Positions 10,101-22,283 of a DNA stretch of 64,000 nt are shown here, in pieces. Location: the NCBI GenBank assembly GCA_946811185.2, contig OX328098.1:43401650-43465649 (forward strand), written 5' to 3'. A model generated the notes under the pieces. That model worked only from the letters and a program-made list of their open reading frames with translations. It ran no database searches and was not told the origin of the DNA. Origin of the DNA: Hippopus hippopus. Taxonomy: Eukaryota; Mollusca; Bivalvia; Cardiida; Cardiidae. The position numbers and the translations under genes are program-made. Every line of letters starts with the position of its first letter. Within the stretch, counting starts at the first letter, position 1.

Positions 10101-10423
10101 AATTTAAATTGTTGATGTGCACATATTTTGTCGTGTGCAAGTAACTTCAATTTGGATTAGTCCTAAATTTTGCCGTTTCGAAAGAGGTAACTTGGTTCAA
10201 CGGATGAAAGACAATTGAGATTTTCAAATTTCCTAGCTCCTTTCGTCAGAATATTTCACAGAGTATCCAATGTACATCCAAGATCAGATTGTAGATCTAC
10301 GTCCTTTGTAGTCTGATCCTCACATAGATTATTTTTGAAATGTCTAACATTGACTTTGGCACCAATAGAGTTAATATGTCTGTGACCAAGGAGATTTGTG
10401 TAAATCAAACATCTTTTTTTTTT

Positions 10424-10652
10424 TTAATCCTTTCCTTTTATAATTCTCGCGTTGAACGACGTTAAAAGATAAAGGCTTTTGAAAACACTGTAGGAAAAGA
10501 GGAAAATGCTAGTGACCAGCATTTTCTTCTTTCCCAACAATGTTTTCTACCCTCTATGACAAATCCAGTCATTTGATTGACCTTTAACTTGTCGTCTGCA
10601 AATGCTTTCAATTTAAACAAGTCTAACATTTTATCGTCTTGTAAAGAGTTAA
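10424..10652. repeat. MITE family A, TTAA-bounded copy
   Basis: It runs from TTAATCCTTTCC to TTGTAAAGAGTTAA, in the opposite orientation to the copy at 4606. The stem pairs GAGGAAAATGCTAG with CAGCATTTTCTTC. Confidence 0.75.
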
Positions 10653-10674
10653 ATGCACAGTAGCATTTATAAAC

Positions 10675-10780
10675 GAATAGATACCGTAAGAGGGAAGAAA
10701 GATACGAAAAAAGGAAAGTGATACAGAGAGAGTGACAGAGAGTGAGACACACAGGCAGACAGATAGATACATTCGAAGAC
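10675..10780. repeat. Purine-rich low-complexity tract
   Basis: Irregular GAGAGA, GACA and GATA runs. Frames open through it are not genes. Confidence 0.5.
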
Positions 10781-11300
10781 TTTTCTTGACTCTGCGATAT
10801 TGTAAGGTAGGGCATTACAGAGTATCAGATATCTACATTGGCGCAAGAAATGATACAGAAGGCCGTTCTATTTTTATCAGTTTCTGTCCATGTTCTTTCA
10901 GAAATCAACCAGCTAATTCCCCGAACAAAATTAATATTCAGCAGACTTGTTTGAATACGTTCCTGTTAAACATGGGAGGATCAACATACTTTAAGGTTTC
11001 ATACAAAAATATACCCGGAAAACATTATGATTTTGATACATGTACTTGTTTATTGCTTGCTATCAAGTTTTCTTGTTTATTAAGTTTATTGATATCTCAC
11101 AACAATCTTCAATCCCCACAGAGCTGGACACAACTTGAATTTAATTTTTATGGAGAGTGATGTGTAATCAAGATCAGACTGCACAGACATGTGATACGTT
11201 TATACCATACAAATGAAAAATGATAATCGTATCCAATGAGAATAAAGGAAAACAAAATTCAAAATGTAAATCATAACTACTGTCAAATTTACTAATGTAT

Positions 11301-11535
11301 TGAGCCATGCTTTAGCAAAAGGTGTGTTAATGTATCTCCGTGACGCATTTACCATTCAAGCCATCACATAATGATGGATCCTAAAAACTATTTTGTCTAA
11401 CAACCGACTGGATCACGAGGTAAATGGTCCCTGGACATGTAGAAAAATTACAAACAGCAAAAAGTTGCGACTCACATCATCCTGCGTGGACTGCAGGCTG
11501 ACGTGGGTCGATACCTTTTCACTCAGCATGGCTCA
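11301..11535. repeat. MITE family C copy
   Basis: It runs from GAGCCATGCTTTAGC to ACTCAGCATGGCTC. The hairpin (about 11475-11510) has lost several pairs. Confidence 0.65.
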
Positions 11536-12156
11536 GTAATTTGGCTTTTAGACCCGCCAAAGTACAGACGCTTTCGCTGGCAACTAATTAAAGTTGACTT
11601 TCTTGAGGTCTAAATTGATGTTCCATTGCAACTCAAGATGATTTTAGTACTAGTCCAGCATCAGATAGTAGACAGTGTTGATTCATAAATAGATTGTACG
11701 TTTTTGGCAGTCTGATACTAATCTTTGCTCTCCGAAAAATATATTTTTCTCGCTATCAGTAGTAAAATTGTCGAACTTGAGGTTTTTATGTGATGTGTAT
11801 GTATATACAAGCATATATACCAGCGAAAAGTTTTACTGTTTTCGTCGATATCATCGATGAAGACAAAGATGACCGAAGCCATTTGTCAACAGTGTTTTGT
11901 TTTGTTTAAATTCTTCATTGTTATACGTCTTTTATGGACATTATCGATAAGAGGTGTACACGCAAATATTTTAGTTTTGTAAGCCTACTATTATTTATGC
12001 TGCGCCATTAATTAACATTCATTCATTCTTTTGTTTTGTTATGAATCTCTTGAATAGTTTTGCAACATTAGACTAGTAGGCTGACTTTGATTTAAATTGT
12101 CCACATAGGCATGTCTTTAAATATTCCATTGGAGATTAGCAGTTGACAGCCCAACA

Positions 12157-12590
12157 TTAAAAATCAATCTGATTACTATTCGACATATAGAAGTTTGCAA
12201 CTTGAACACTGTTGTTGTATTTTTGTGGTTGATGTGTACCAGTACTGACCTTCAGCCTGTATTTTCTATAGACACCCGTTCTCATACTGCTTAAGACATT
12301 CATATTGCAAAAGACACAGTCACTGCTGGAGAAACTATTATTGCTATGGATTTTGATAATGCAGCAGGGATTGATACTTCTATAAAGCTTGATTTTTCTT
12401 GGTGACATCGTTATGCTGAAAGATTTTACATTGTTAAGATCCTGACATACTGTGCTTAAGATTTTGATATTTGTAAAGGCAGTGGTATTGCTGTAAATAC
12501 TATTGGATACTCTTATGTTGCAAAAGACACAGGCATCCCTAGAGATTGCCAAAGGGTCTGATATTACCCAGGACAATGATGTCACTTGAA
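12157..12590. repeat. Degenerate GATATTGCT-type tandem repeat, left block
   Basis: Loose repeats of about 30 bases built on GATATTGCTA / AAAGACA-like words. The minus strand stays open for 142 codons, but the protein has no recognisable family and the openness follows from the repeat. The same motif resumes at 13830-14240. Confidence 0.45.
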
Positions 12591-12639
12591 AATATCAGTA
12601 TTTATTATATTCCTATCAGTGAATTACTAGCATTTCTCA

Positions 12640-13209
12640 GTGTATTATTTTTTTCAGTTTTTCACAGTGAATAACATCACTAGTGATGATATGTTATCAT
12701 CACTAGTGATGATATAGTTTTAGAATGTTTGCCGGAACTACTTTTTTTCCTGTATTGCTCACAGTCTGATGTTTCTGTCTCTGCTTCAAACATCTTTAGT
12801 AAACAATAGCTCAGTGAAAAGATTTTCGGTACAGTCTTTCCAAACAATCCTAAGTTAACGACCTTGTGAGAAATCTTTTGAAAATATTTCGAGAAAAGAA
12901 GATAGCTTTTGTAGGAGAGAGCTCTTAGAAAATATTGTGGTGGGAAAACGAGAAAATACTACCAACCAGCATTTCTCCTTTTTCCATAATGTTTTCTATC
13001 CTAATAGAAAACCTAAGGTCTTTTGTACCAATTTAGTATTTGTCATCTGGAGATGTTTTTTTAATTTGGGAAAATCTTAAACTTGTCATGTAGGAAAGGG
13101 TTAACTAATTCTTCTTCTAATTTTATATGGCTGGTTTTACATCACGCCCCATTCTAGTGACAGACTTTTAATATCACACACCACCAGTTGATTATCCTCT
13201 GTTTATTTC
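12640..13209. repeat. Family G element interrupted by a family A MITE
   Basis: Its left part carries two copies of the palindrome CATCACTAGTGATG (12675-12688 and 12698-12711) and ATAGTTTTAGAATGTTTG. Its right part (13110-13209) carries CACGCCCCATTCTAGTGACA and ACCAGTTGATTATCC. The copy at 36255-36600 has both parts without the insert. Confidence 0.6.
12828..13104. repeat. MITE family A, old copy nested in family G
   Basis: The stem GAGAAAATACTACC / AGCATTTCTCC is at about 12945-12985 and the right end is GGAAAGGGTTAA. The left end is eroded (AAACAATCCTAAGTTAACG). Confidence 0.6.
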
Positions 13210-13544
13210 ATGCTTTCCGGTAGTTTATCGAGAAATAACAGTGAAAATTGTTCGATATTTCATGGTTACGACCAGTGAAAAATACCGATTTTATTTTCTA
13301 ACTCTTCAATTGAAGGTGGAAACAGTAGTTCCTGCACACTAGTTACCTACATGTAGGTAAACAGCGCGTGCCATTCAACCAGATGGAAATATGACGTAAT
13401 ATACCCTACATTTCTCGCACTTTACGTAATACTGTAATGCGTTGTTATGCGGAGGGGGTACGCCACGGGAAATTACAGAAAACAACTGTACTGGATTTTG
13501 ATGTAAGTTTCCCGCCCCCTCCAAAAAAAAGGGGGGTAAGAAGC

Positions 13545-13720
13545 ATGAAATAAATAGAATATTTGTTTTTCAGTGAAAGATCGAAATTTATTTCATCTCG
13601 GGAATATCATCGGTAATATTTTCACTCGTGGATGCGCCACTCGTGAAAATATTACTGATGATGTTTACTCGATGAAATAAATTTCGATCTTTCACCGAAA
13701 AAAACAAATATCCTCTATAG
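13545..13720. repeat. Long palindrome of about 175 bp
   Basis: The arms GATCGAAATTTATTTCATC and GATGAAATAAATTTCGATC, together with outer AATATTTGTTTTTC / AAAAACAAATAT, pair around a centre TGGATGCGCCA. Arms of about 80 bases with few mismatches suggest a foldback element or MITE. Confidence 0.7.
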
Positions 13721-13829
13721 ATATAAGGCCTGGTATATTTATACTTAAAATCGCTAAAATATTTCATGTTGATAGATATAAAGTATCGATGGAAATATCT
13801 AATAGCTTTTCACACGCAATTTCTTTCAG

Positions 13830-14240
13830 ACACATTTTAGTAATAACCATGATATTGCTACAGATACATCTAAGGACGTAACTATAGCGAAAAATATTAA
13901 ATTGACATGACTAAGGGCCCCAATATTGTTTGAGATGCTAACATAGCTACTACAAATGATATTGCTAGGGAATTTGATATTGCTAGAGACATTGATATTG
14001 ATAAAGGCATGTTTATAGCTGTAACACTGATTTTGTTTGAAACTTATTCTGGGTATGGCTATGATATTGCTTACGACAAAGAAAGTGCTTAGGGGAAATA
14101 ATGCTGCATTATGTATTCTTACCTAGTGAGACCATGATTAGGAAGGTGATGTTATTTAACGATCTGATGCTGCTAAATATCCGTATATTGCTTAAAGAAC
14201 TGACATTACTAAAGACAAAGCTGACGTTACAGAATCTGTT
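13830..14240. repeat. Degenerate GATATTGCT-type tandem repeat, right block
   Basis: Words such as GATATTGCTAGAGAC and TTGATATTGATAAAGGC recur with a period of about 30 bases, as in the block at 12157-12590. Confidence 0.45.
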
Positions 14241-14246
14241 GTAGTT

Positions 14247-14409
14247 TAATCTTTTACCAACTCGCCTTGAGGAAGAAGACTGTTAAAACATTGTTGGAAT
14301 AGGGGGAAATGTTGGTTTTCAACCTTTAAACTTTGAAATCGTATTATTTTGTCTTTTAATACTGGCTATAAATTTGTATTCAATTTATATTAAGAAGTTT
14401 AAGGGTTAA
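14247..14409. repeat. MITE family A, decayed copy
   Basis: It runs from TTAATCTTTTACCAACTC to AGTTTAAGGGTTAA. The stem is lost except for GGGGGAAATGTTGG. Confidence 0.5.
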
Positions 14410-14650
14410 TAAACACAATTGATATACATGTATCTCTATATAGATATACCACAAACACTGAACATACATGTACGAGTAAATAGGTCAAATGGGTATTTGT
14501 TTAAAAAAAAAAAAACCTAAACGGAAAACTTATTCCACTACATGACATGTTTACGTCAGTCATTCTCGAGAGGCAATCGGGTGTGTGAGTATAAAAAATT
14601 GCGCTTGTGCTGCAGATGTACAATGTCGTACTATGTGACCCATCATATGC

Positions 14651-14881
14651 TTGAACTCTTTACCATTTGGTAATATTTTGTACTCTACCAAGCTGAAAGC
14701 ACTTGCAGACGACAAATTGAATTGAGCCCAAATGACTGTTTCTGTCTTTGTTACTGTAAAAAACATTGTGGGGAAAAGAAGAAAATGGTGGTTATCAGCA
14801 TTTTCTCCTTTTCCCACAATGTTTTCAAAAGCCTTCTTCTGCAGGGTCGTTTAAACTCGGGATTGTGTGGTAAAGGGTTAA
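14651..14881. repeat. MITE family A copy
   Basis: It runs from AACTCTTTACCATTTGG to GTGTGGTAAAGGGTTAA. The stem (about 14760-14823) pairs GGGGAAAAGAAG... with ...CTTTTCCCAC. Confidence 0.8.
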
Positions 14882-15107
14882 ACCCCTTGATTATGGACGA
14901 GTCAATTGTTGCAAGTACATTTGTGTCTCAATGTCTGTTGTATATCTGTACCTAGACCCGTTCTCGTTTTACATGTGTTGTGAAAGCAGGTGTTTATATA
15001 CTACGTTTCATTTTTATATTAAAAGGCGCATTTAAAAAACGTGTTTTGTGTCTTGATTTTTTTTCTCCTGCTGGTGTGGAATACACATGATTATACTGCT
15101 CTGTGTG

Positions 15108-15237
15108 GAAAGCCAAAGCTATCTTTTACCGTTCTTTAACCATTCATTTCACCGTTAGTTGAAAAAATTCATATATTATAACAACGGTGAAATGAATAGT
15201 AAAAGAACGGTATAAGATAGCTATGGCTTTCCATAGC
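15108..15237. repeat. Palindrome of about 130 bp
   Basis: The arms GAAAGCCAAAGCTATCTT...CCGTTCTTT and AAAGAACGG...AAGATAGCTATGGCTTTC face each other around TTGAAAAAATTCATATATTA. The inner arms CATTTCACCGTT / AACGGTGAAATG also pair. This is a foldback element or MITE. Confidence 0.7.
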
Positions 15238-15366
15238 TCTGTCTTGTGTAGAAGCTCTCTACTGGATTAGCGATGACAACTTTGGATTGAATTGGAACTT
15301 ATTGGAACACCTCCTTTAAAGACAGGTAAGTTAAAAATGGCTAGAAATTTTATGTTATTTAGCAGT

Positions 15367-15579
15367 TTAACTATTTCCTTGCCCTGGGTGAAAACTGGGG
15401 CTTTTGCGGACCGCATAGATCAAGATCAGACTGCACAGAACGTGCAGTCTGATCTTAGATCTATACCATCCGCTAGTTTTGTCAATCTTATAAGATTAAA
15501 TATGTCTGAATGTCAATGGGTTGTTTTCAGCCGTCTATAGAGATTGTGCTTATAAATTTGGTGCTAAAAGAGGTAAAGG
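15367..15579. repeat. MITE family B, subfamily B2
   Basis: It has the shared AGACTGCACAGAACGTGCAG core but outer arms GGACCGCATAGATC / GATCTATACCATCC and a different right half (TTTTCAGCCGTCTATAG). The same subfamily is at 47764-47967. It abuts the B copy at 15580. Confidence 0.7.
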
Positions 15580-15798
15580 TGAACCCTTATCCAGCTAAAT
15601 AACTAAACTGAAATTTTCAGTTCGATAGTAAAAACCCTATTATTGCTGTTTCAAAGTTATGTTTTGGTGAATAATACCTCCCTATCGGACAGTGTAGATC
15701 TAAGATCCAAGATCAGACTGCACGTTCTGTGCAGTCTGATCTTGATCTACACTGTCCGCAGAAGGTCAGTGAGTCGTGCATTGCAGCCTAAGGGTGAA
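15580..15798. repeat. MITE family B, inverted copy
   Basis: It runs from AACCCTTATCCAGCTAAATA to CAGCCTAAGGGT. The stem at about 15690-15760 is TCGGACAGTGTAGATC and its complement, with a small duplication (ATCTAAGATCCAAGATC) in one arm. Confidence 0.75.
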
Positions 15799-16429
15799 GA
15801 GGCTGATGAAAGATTGAATTTACAGTGTAATCGATTTTCTGCCTAATCTTGTAAACTTTTGTCTAATAGGGTAACTGACAGGAATGTTTATGTAGGAAAA
15901 TGACGTTTTGTAACGACTTCAAAAGGTTTGTTAGAATCCTGCACAAAATGTAGGACAGAATAAACATTCTGCTCTTAATCTACACTGTCCTACATTTTGT
16001 TAGGGCCTTCAGCTATCCTGGGCATCCTCATGGTCAATAGGGTCCTTCAGGGCTCACTTGTTAAGATGTTTATTATCAGGGAATCATGCTTCGATTCGTG
16101 ATTACGAAGCTGGTCAGGGTTCTTGGAAAAGGCACCGAAGAGCCCCAGCATTGTACCGGTAAAACATTGAGATTACGGCCATAGGTGAGGCCTAGGGGTG
16201 ATTTGATTTACATTCTGTTGAAAGATGCGTAGACCCCCGTTCTATTACGTTTCACCAAAGTTAACGTTGATACCTGTACATTGAAAGCTGCAAGATCATA
16301 CTGGGACAACTAATCTTGGATCTATATCGCCCCTTTCTATATTATTGGTTTAAACTGAAAGGTTTCTTCAGGTACGATCTGTGCTGAACCGATTACGATA
16401 CAACCTCGTCATTTAACAATCCTTAGAAA

Positions 16430-16615
16430 GAAGACCATTGAAAACATACCGGAAATAGGAAAAAAATGATCACCATTATTTTCGCCTGTTCCAACGTTTT
16501 CTTCCCTCTCAGTTTGAAATCCATACCATTTCTAATTGGCTAAACCATTTGGTTTCAAATTTAGAAAATCTCAGCTAAGAATGTTCTTAGGAAAGGTTGG
16601 CAAGTACAGTCCCTA
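16430..16615. repeat. Decayed MITE A and F fragments
   Basis: AAGAAGACCATTGAAAACAT recalls family A. CTAATTGGCTAAACCATTTG and GAATGTTCTTAGG recall family F. Boundaries are unclear. Confidence 0.35.
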
Positions 16616-16619
16616 ATCA

Positions 16620-17460
16620 GGCATCTCAAACAGAGGAACTGACATATCTGGCGACGACAGAGTTAATGAAAGATGTCTACCTGTCTATTCATGATTGTGA
16701 CAAAGTTGTATATGGAGGTTGACAATAAATAATGCGAGACCAATTTACAGGGATGCAGAGAATAAATGTTTTTTTATCTTTCTTACTTAGTTCTTCAACA
16801 TGCAACATGCGAGTTGCTAAAAGCTTTGGAAGCAAGTTTGGAAATCAGCCCAGTTAATAATCTATTTAAACATCCAAAAAATATCTGACCGAGATAAAAG
16901 GACAATGAAAATAGAAGAATCGTGATTCTTGAACGAGCTATATGCGGCTAGATTAAGGTGAAATTTTGCCAGACAAACTTGAAAAGAATACGACTCGGGC
17001 AGAGCGAAAGGGGAACAAAATGGAAAAGGACGCAGAGTACAATCGTCATGAAGCTTCGGGTAATTCTGCATTGTCATAAAACGAAATAGAAATGAAAACC
17101 ATACAATGAAAATTTAAACATAAACTGTTCTTTCATCTGTTATAAAAACCATCGCTTAGGCATTCTCAGCTAGCACTTGCTCTATCAATTTTTCGATTCA
17201 TTTTTTTCCTGCCGGCGAAACACAAAACTATTCAGATCGCTATATTGTTTTATATTCATGGTTTATGTAGATCTACATGTATATGATTTTGTCGCCAAAG
17301 CTCGATATGGTCGTATGCACACTGATTCGTTTAATTGTTCAACATGGTACATCATTTCCACTATTAAATACCAACCCGCTGTTTCAGGCCCATTAATGAT
17401 TAATATCCACCTGCTTAACTCTTGCATTACCAAGTATGGTGCGTTTGCAGAAACACAGTA
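16620..17460. other. AT-rich stretch without recognised feature
   Basis: No repeat family listed here and no convincing exon was seen. The frame at 17177-17464 (+) has no family resemblance and no splice context. Confidence 0.4.
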
Positions 17461-17463
17461 TTA

Positions 17464-17606
17464 GTTGTACGGTCAGGTGGCAGGGGACTTGGAAACTTGT
17501 TCACGGCTGTGGTGAATCATGTCGGCCCGAGCCGAAGGCGAATTGGGGACATGATTCACCACAGCCGTGAACAAGTTTCCAAGTCCCCTGCCACCTGACC
17601 GTACAA
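17464..17606. repeat. Near-perfect palindrome with 60-base arms
   Basis: The arm starting TTGTACGGTCAGGTGGCAGG (17464-17523) is repeated inverted at 17547-17606 with essentially no mismatch, around a centre of about 24 bases (GGCCCGAGCCGAAGGCGAAT). Such arm identity implies a recent insertion or ongoing arm homogenisation. Confidence 0.85.
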
Positions 17607-17609
17607 CGA

Positions 17610-18300
17610 ATTTATTATACTGCAAAGTTTTACCATTACAACGTTTGTTAAGCGAATTTTACCTGTTTTTTGGTTTAAAAAATTGAGTACGCTGACGAAG
17701 TAGAATTTCCCTTCTGAGTTCCCCAATTCAATGAAAACTGGCGTCACTGGGAACTGACGTCACTGAAACTTTGGTAAAACGTGCTAAAACGGGCAGTTTG
17801 GCGCATAATCTTGATGTTAATCTTGATCGAAGCCGCCAGTTTGGATGTTGTGTTGGAAGTGTAGTCATGTATACGGGGCTCCCGAAAGGGAAACTGCTTT
17901 TAGGTTGGTTTTGCCAGGGTACATGATATATATGTTCGGGGCATATAATCCAATCAGATCACGAGAAATTTCTTTGCATTATAATAAAAAATGTTGTCCT
18001 ACCTTGGACTGAGTCGTCTGTGACCTTTCAGGTCTTTTGTAAATAAGTAGATATTTTTTACTACCAAGAATAGTCATGTTTCCCTACTTCTACACTCTTG
18101 GATTGTACAAATTGATCAGATTTTTTTTTAAATGACTTTTATTAACGTATGGGAATGATTGAAACTTTTTCATATTCTTACACTGTGCTGCTCTATCGTT
18201 TTCTTGAAGAGCGTCCATACTATTTACAAATGGTATTACCAGTAAATATTAAATAAATGATATTTTCCCTTGACATTTGATGGGAAAAAATAGAGAAAGA
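17610..18300. other. AT-rich stretch without recognised feature
   Basis: Nothing recognised apart from a low-complexity T run near 18120. Confidence 0.4.
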
Positions 18301-19226
18301 ATGGAAGAATGTAGATCTTCGATCAGACTACACGATCTTTATAGTCTTATCTCGATCTATACGCAAAGATATCTGAACTTGTGCCTAGAAGACTAGGGTA
18401 AAGGGATTAAACAGGTTTGCATAGTTTCACAGCGCTGCATAAATATCCGTCCACACAGTAGGACTACCAGACGACCTGCAGTGTTTTAGCTTGTATCGAG
18501 CAGTTGTAACTTTGCCACATTACTCTCGCATGTATCGTTGAATAAAACTTTTTATTAACGCCTTAAAGACAAACTTTAGAAAAGCATTTGCAGACGACAA
18601 ATTAGATGTAAATGAGACAATGGGATTTGTCAAGAAAAAAGAAGAAATTGTTGTGGAAAACGGGAAAAAGTGCTGGTTATTAGCATTTTTACCTTTTCTC
18701 GCAATGTTTTTTTTTCCACAGCTTATTTTTTCCACAGCTTTTTCTTTTTTTTTTTTATTTAAGGATAGAAAGCTTGTTAAAAAAAAAAAACGTTTGCTAT
18801 TACCCTCTTCCTGAGCTTAAAACATCCTGATCTGACAGTGCCGTCAGTGCTTTGATTCTACGTCAATCGCGGTTGAGATCAACGTTAGCTGCTAGAAAGG
18901 AAAAACTCCTGCTGCATTGGTTCTCTATCAAACACCGGAAAAAAAATCGCACGTGAGTCTTAATTATACTTATCGCAGAATAGATCATTCACGTCGCGTG
19001 CAGACTCATCTTTAATTGGTATCTTCTGGTAAATTTGATAGGATTTCCGGTAATCTAATCAGCGTATTTTGGTTTACTTAATAGCCGTTCAAAGACACTC
19101 TGAACTCTGGAACTAGCAGGCCAGTTATTCCTTCGAGTTCTGTGCAGATTTTAAGTAGATTCTACGAGCAGTGTAGATCGAGATTATACTACACAAAACG
19201 TGCAATCTAACGGTATGTTCTCGTGA

Positions 19227-19388
19227 ATGAAAATGAGCCATGCCCTGGCAAGATGGGGTTTCATGCATCTCCGTGAGGCATTTAACCAAGTTTACATGTA
19301 TGTAAAGTTTACGAATAGCAAAAAGTTTCGACCAAGGTGGATACTTTTTGCAGGTGTATTAAATTCCGTTTTCACATAGCATGGCCTA
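19227..19388. repeat. MITE family C, internally deleted copy
   Basis: Both ends remain (GAGCCATGCCCTGGC and CATAGCATGGC), but the hairpin is gone and the body is shortened. Confidence 0.6.
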
Positions 19389-19436
19389 AAAATTATTAGT
19401 AGCCGTTGAAGTACATGTTTTCACAAACTATCGATT

Positions 19437-19671
19437 TTAACTCTTTACCAGACGAGAAAATTGCAGATTTGTCCAAAAAGAAAGCATTTGGAGACTGACA
19501 AATCAAACGTGTTTTAATGACGAACTATATCAGAAAGGATAGAGACATTGTTGAAAAAGGAAAAAAAAAAATATACTGGTCACCAATATTTTTCTTCTTT
19601 TCGAACAATGATTTTAAAAGCCGCTTTCTTCAGGTTCGTTAAAACTCGAGACTGTTTGGTTAAGTAATTAA
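19437..19671. repeat. MITE family A, TTAA-bounded copy
   Basis: It runs from TTAACTCTTTACCAGACG to GTTTGGTTAAGTAATTAA. The stem includes an expanded A run (about 19560-19570). Confidence 0.75.
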
Positions 19672-20693
19672 CTCACATAACTACCCTTATTTTCATTGTA
19701 ATACAGCCGTTACGAATTTTCTTATCTTACATTCGTTTAAGAAGAGAATAAAATGCCGAATTTGGTCAAAGCTCTGTAATCATACCACTCATTTCTTAAA
19801 AAAAAAAAAAAAATGCTAGTCCAGATTTTTTTCTGTAAAGCTAATTGTCAAAATTGATGCTCGTGACAAAGCTGCGAATTTTACCATATCTTTAGATTTA
19901 AAACAAAATCATTATATACAAGTTTCTTTTGAGGTATATTTCGTCCGTGAAAGGCAAACCTGTCAAAGTTCACTACGCGAATATCAATACACGTGTACAT
20001 GTATTAATATTTAGTGCCTATCTTTTAACACATAATGTACTATAATTCTTTAGATACAGTTATGTGATAAAAAGAAATCTGACACTAACTGGCTTTAAAG
20101 TAAAGAATTTAGCAAACTTGTTCCAGGAATGCCCAGGCCATTGGCAAGCCGAATAAATTATTCTTAACGACGAGTTTGCCCGTCGAACATTTTTTTCTGG
20201 ACTCGTTACCTAAAATTCTGCCGGCAAAGCAAACTCATGTCAGATCCTATTTATCCCAAGAAAATATTTGGTAATACATGTACAAAATAATCGTCCAAAG
20301 CAGATCAAGATCAGGCAACACAAAAAAGTGTAGTCTTATCTTGGGTTTTCACTGTCCTTCTGGTGAGGCATTCTGGCTTAAAGCAACAATGGAGCAATAC
20401 TATTTTTTTTCTGAAAATTTAACTCTGTTTATGTGACACTGTATGGGTAAGTTCAATTAACGAGCTTGACATCCAAGTACACGAATCCGATACGATATAA
20501 TTAAGTACAAGATGCATCCCGGGGCTTTAAAACGCAAACGGGAATAATTGAGAGAAAAAAAAGTGGGGGAATGCAACAGAACGAAGCTAATAAATCAGAT
20601 TTGCATATTTCAAGAAGAAAGTCGCATACACAATGAACAAATAAACTACAGTTGTCCAGTTCTCAGACACAGTTCCTCAATTTAGCCTTGGAC

Positions 20694-20914
20694 TTAACCC
20701 CTTAGGCCGCTCAGCGCGACTCAAAGACCTTTTGCAGACAGTGTAGATCCAAGATCAGACTGCACAAAACGTGCAGTCTGATCTTGGATCTACACTGTCC
20801 GATAAGGAGATATTTTGCCCATCCTAAAAAAAGATACCTTTGAAAAAGCAAAATATGAGTTTTTATTATCAGTTTGAAAGTTTCATTTTATTTATTTAGC
20901 AGGTTAGGGGTTAA
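20694..20914. repeat. MITE family B, complete 221-bp copy
   Basis: It runs from TTAACCCCTTAGGCCGCTC to GCAGGTTAGGGGTTAA. The intact stem at 20740-20802 pairs GTGTAGATCCAAGATCAGAC with its complement. Because stem and ends are both well preserved, it is a good reference copy. Confidence 0.85.
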
Positions 20915-21214
20915 CACGGTCATTAACGTGTTACCTCCTCCTGGAATACAGTTAGCAGCAGGCAACTTTGACAAAATCCTTGTAAAATAGGAACAATCAA
21001 TATGAATTAAAATTCAACTTTTGAATAGAAGGGAAAACGTTGTAGCAGAAGGAGAAATTCCTCATTACGAGCAGTTTTTCGTTTTGCACTTTTTTTTAAA
21101 GTTGCTTGCTGCAAGATGAACAAGTGCACCGAATCCGGCTTACAACAATGGGTTTCAGTTGCAATTTCAGGGAAAATTCTAAGCTTGAAAATAGGCATAT
21201 ACCCTGTTATAAAT

Positions 21215-21434
21215 GGCCGTGCTCTCTGAAAAGGAGGTTTAATGCATCCGTGTTGCGTAATGCCAAGCAAGTTATTACATGATTATGGGTCCATAGAATG
21301 GTCCCTGGACGTACAGGAAATTGACCAATAGCAAAGGTTTCGACCCAGGTCAGCCTGCGCGGACTGTACAGGAGCCTGCTGACCTTAGTCGATACTTTTT
21401 GAAGATACATGAAACTCCCTTTTCACCGAGCATG
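21215..21434. repeat. MITE family C copy
   Basis: It runs from GGCCGTGCTCTCTG to CGAGCATGGCTC. The hairpin area AGGTCAGCCTGCGCGGACTG has a small insertion (GAGCC) on its right side. Confidence 0.7.
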
Positions 21435-21767
21435 GCTCAAATATTTTTTAGATGAGAGATACCTGTTTCCACCATTTTCAACAGGCTTTCAGTTATGTCG
21501 AAACGGCCGGTACACATGCTCATGCTTTCCTGGTTTTCTGTACTGGTATTAGCAAGGCATATACACTTACATGTATATACCAAGCCACCGACTGAAATGT
21601 GTACGTATAGAAATTATAATCAGTGCGCACGTTAAAGATGTAACCCAGGATTAACTTGTCTCGTATCTGGCGCTATCCTCGACTTTAAATGACTAACACC
21701 TTTCTTTGAATCTCGCCCATATGGGCAACCAGTGGCGACGATGAATTAACCAAAAGCGAATAAAACG

Positions 21768-22021
21768 AATGAGCCATTTTCAGTGAAAAGAGGGTTTAAT
21801 GCTTTTGCAAAAAGCATCGATTCATTTTAGCCTGCGCAAACTGCGCAGGCGGACATGGATCGAAACCTTTTTATGCATGTTCAAGGACCATTCTACCTTA
21901 TGCTTCAGTCAGTTGCCGGACAGAATTTTAATTTTATAGACCTATAATTATGTGATGACTTACTTGGTATAATGCATCACGGAGATGCATTAAACCTCTT
22001 TTTTCCAGGGCATTGCTCAAA
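21768..22021. repeat. MITE family C, inverted copy
   Basis: GAGCCATTTTCAGTG opens it and GGGCATTGCTC closes it. The core AGCCTGCGCAAACTGCGCAG lies near 21830. Confidence 0.7.
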
Positions 22022-22283
22022 TACATGGTGAACTACCATTCTGAAACTGAAAGTAAATACAACTGACGACAAGGATCAATATTGAAAGACAGCTAGACGT
22101 CAAAATGAAGACATCTTTCATCAAACTTCGGACGCACTAATTTAATTCCAAATGTCAAGAATAAAGCCCTGATTGGTAGAGACAATCATTTCCCCTCAGC
22201 CAATCAGATGACAAGTCTTGATATTTACATCAAACCATGACGCGCTAAACAAAGGTACCTATACTTTTGACAATAATATAGAC

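Noticed and set aside
10732..11160. 142-codon frame on the + strand
   Set aside because: It starts in a GAGA/CAGA low-complexity tract, has no domain resemblance and no splice context.
12157..12585. 142-codon minus-strand frame
   Set aside because: It lies entirely in the degenerate GATATTGCT repeat; openness is explained by the repeat and no family is recognisable.
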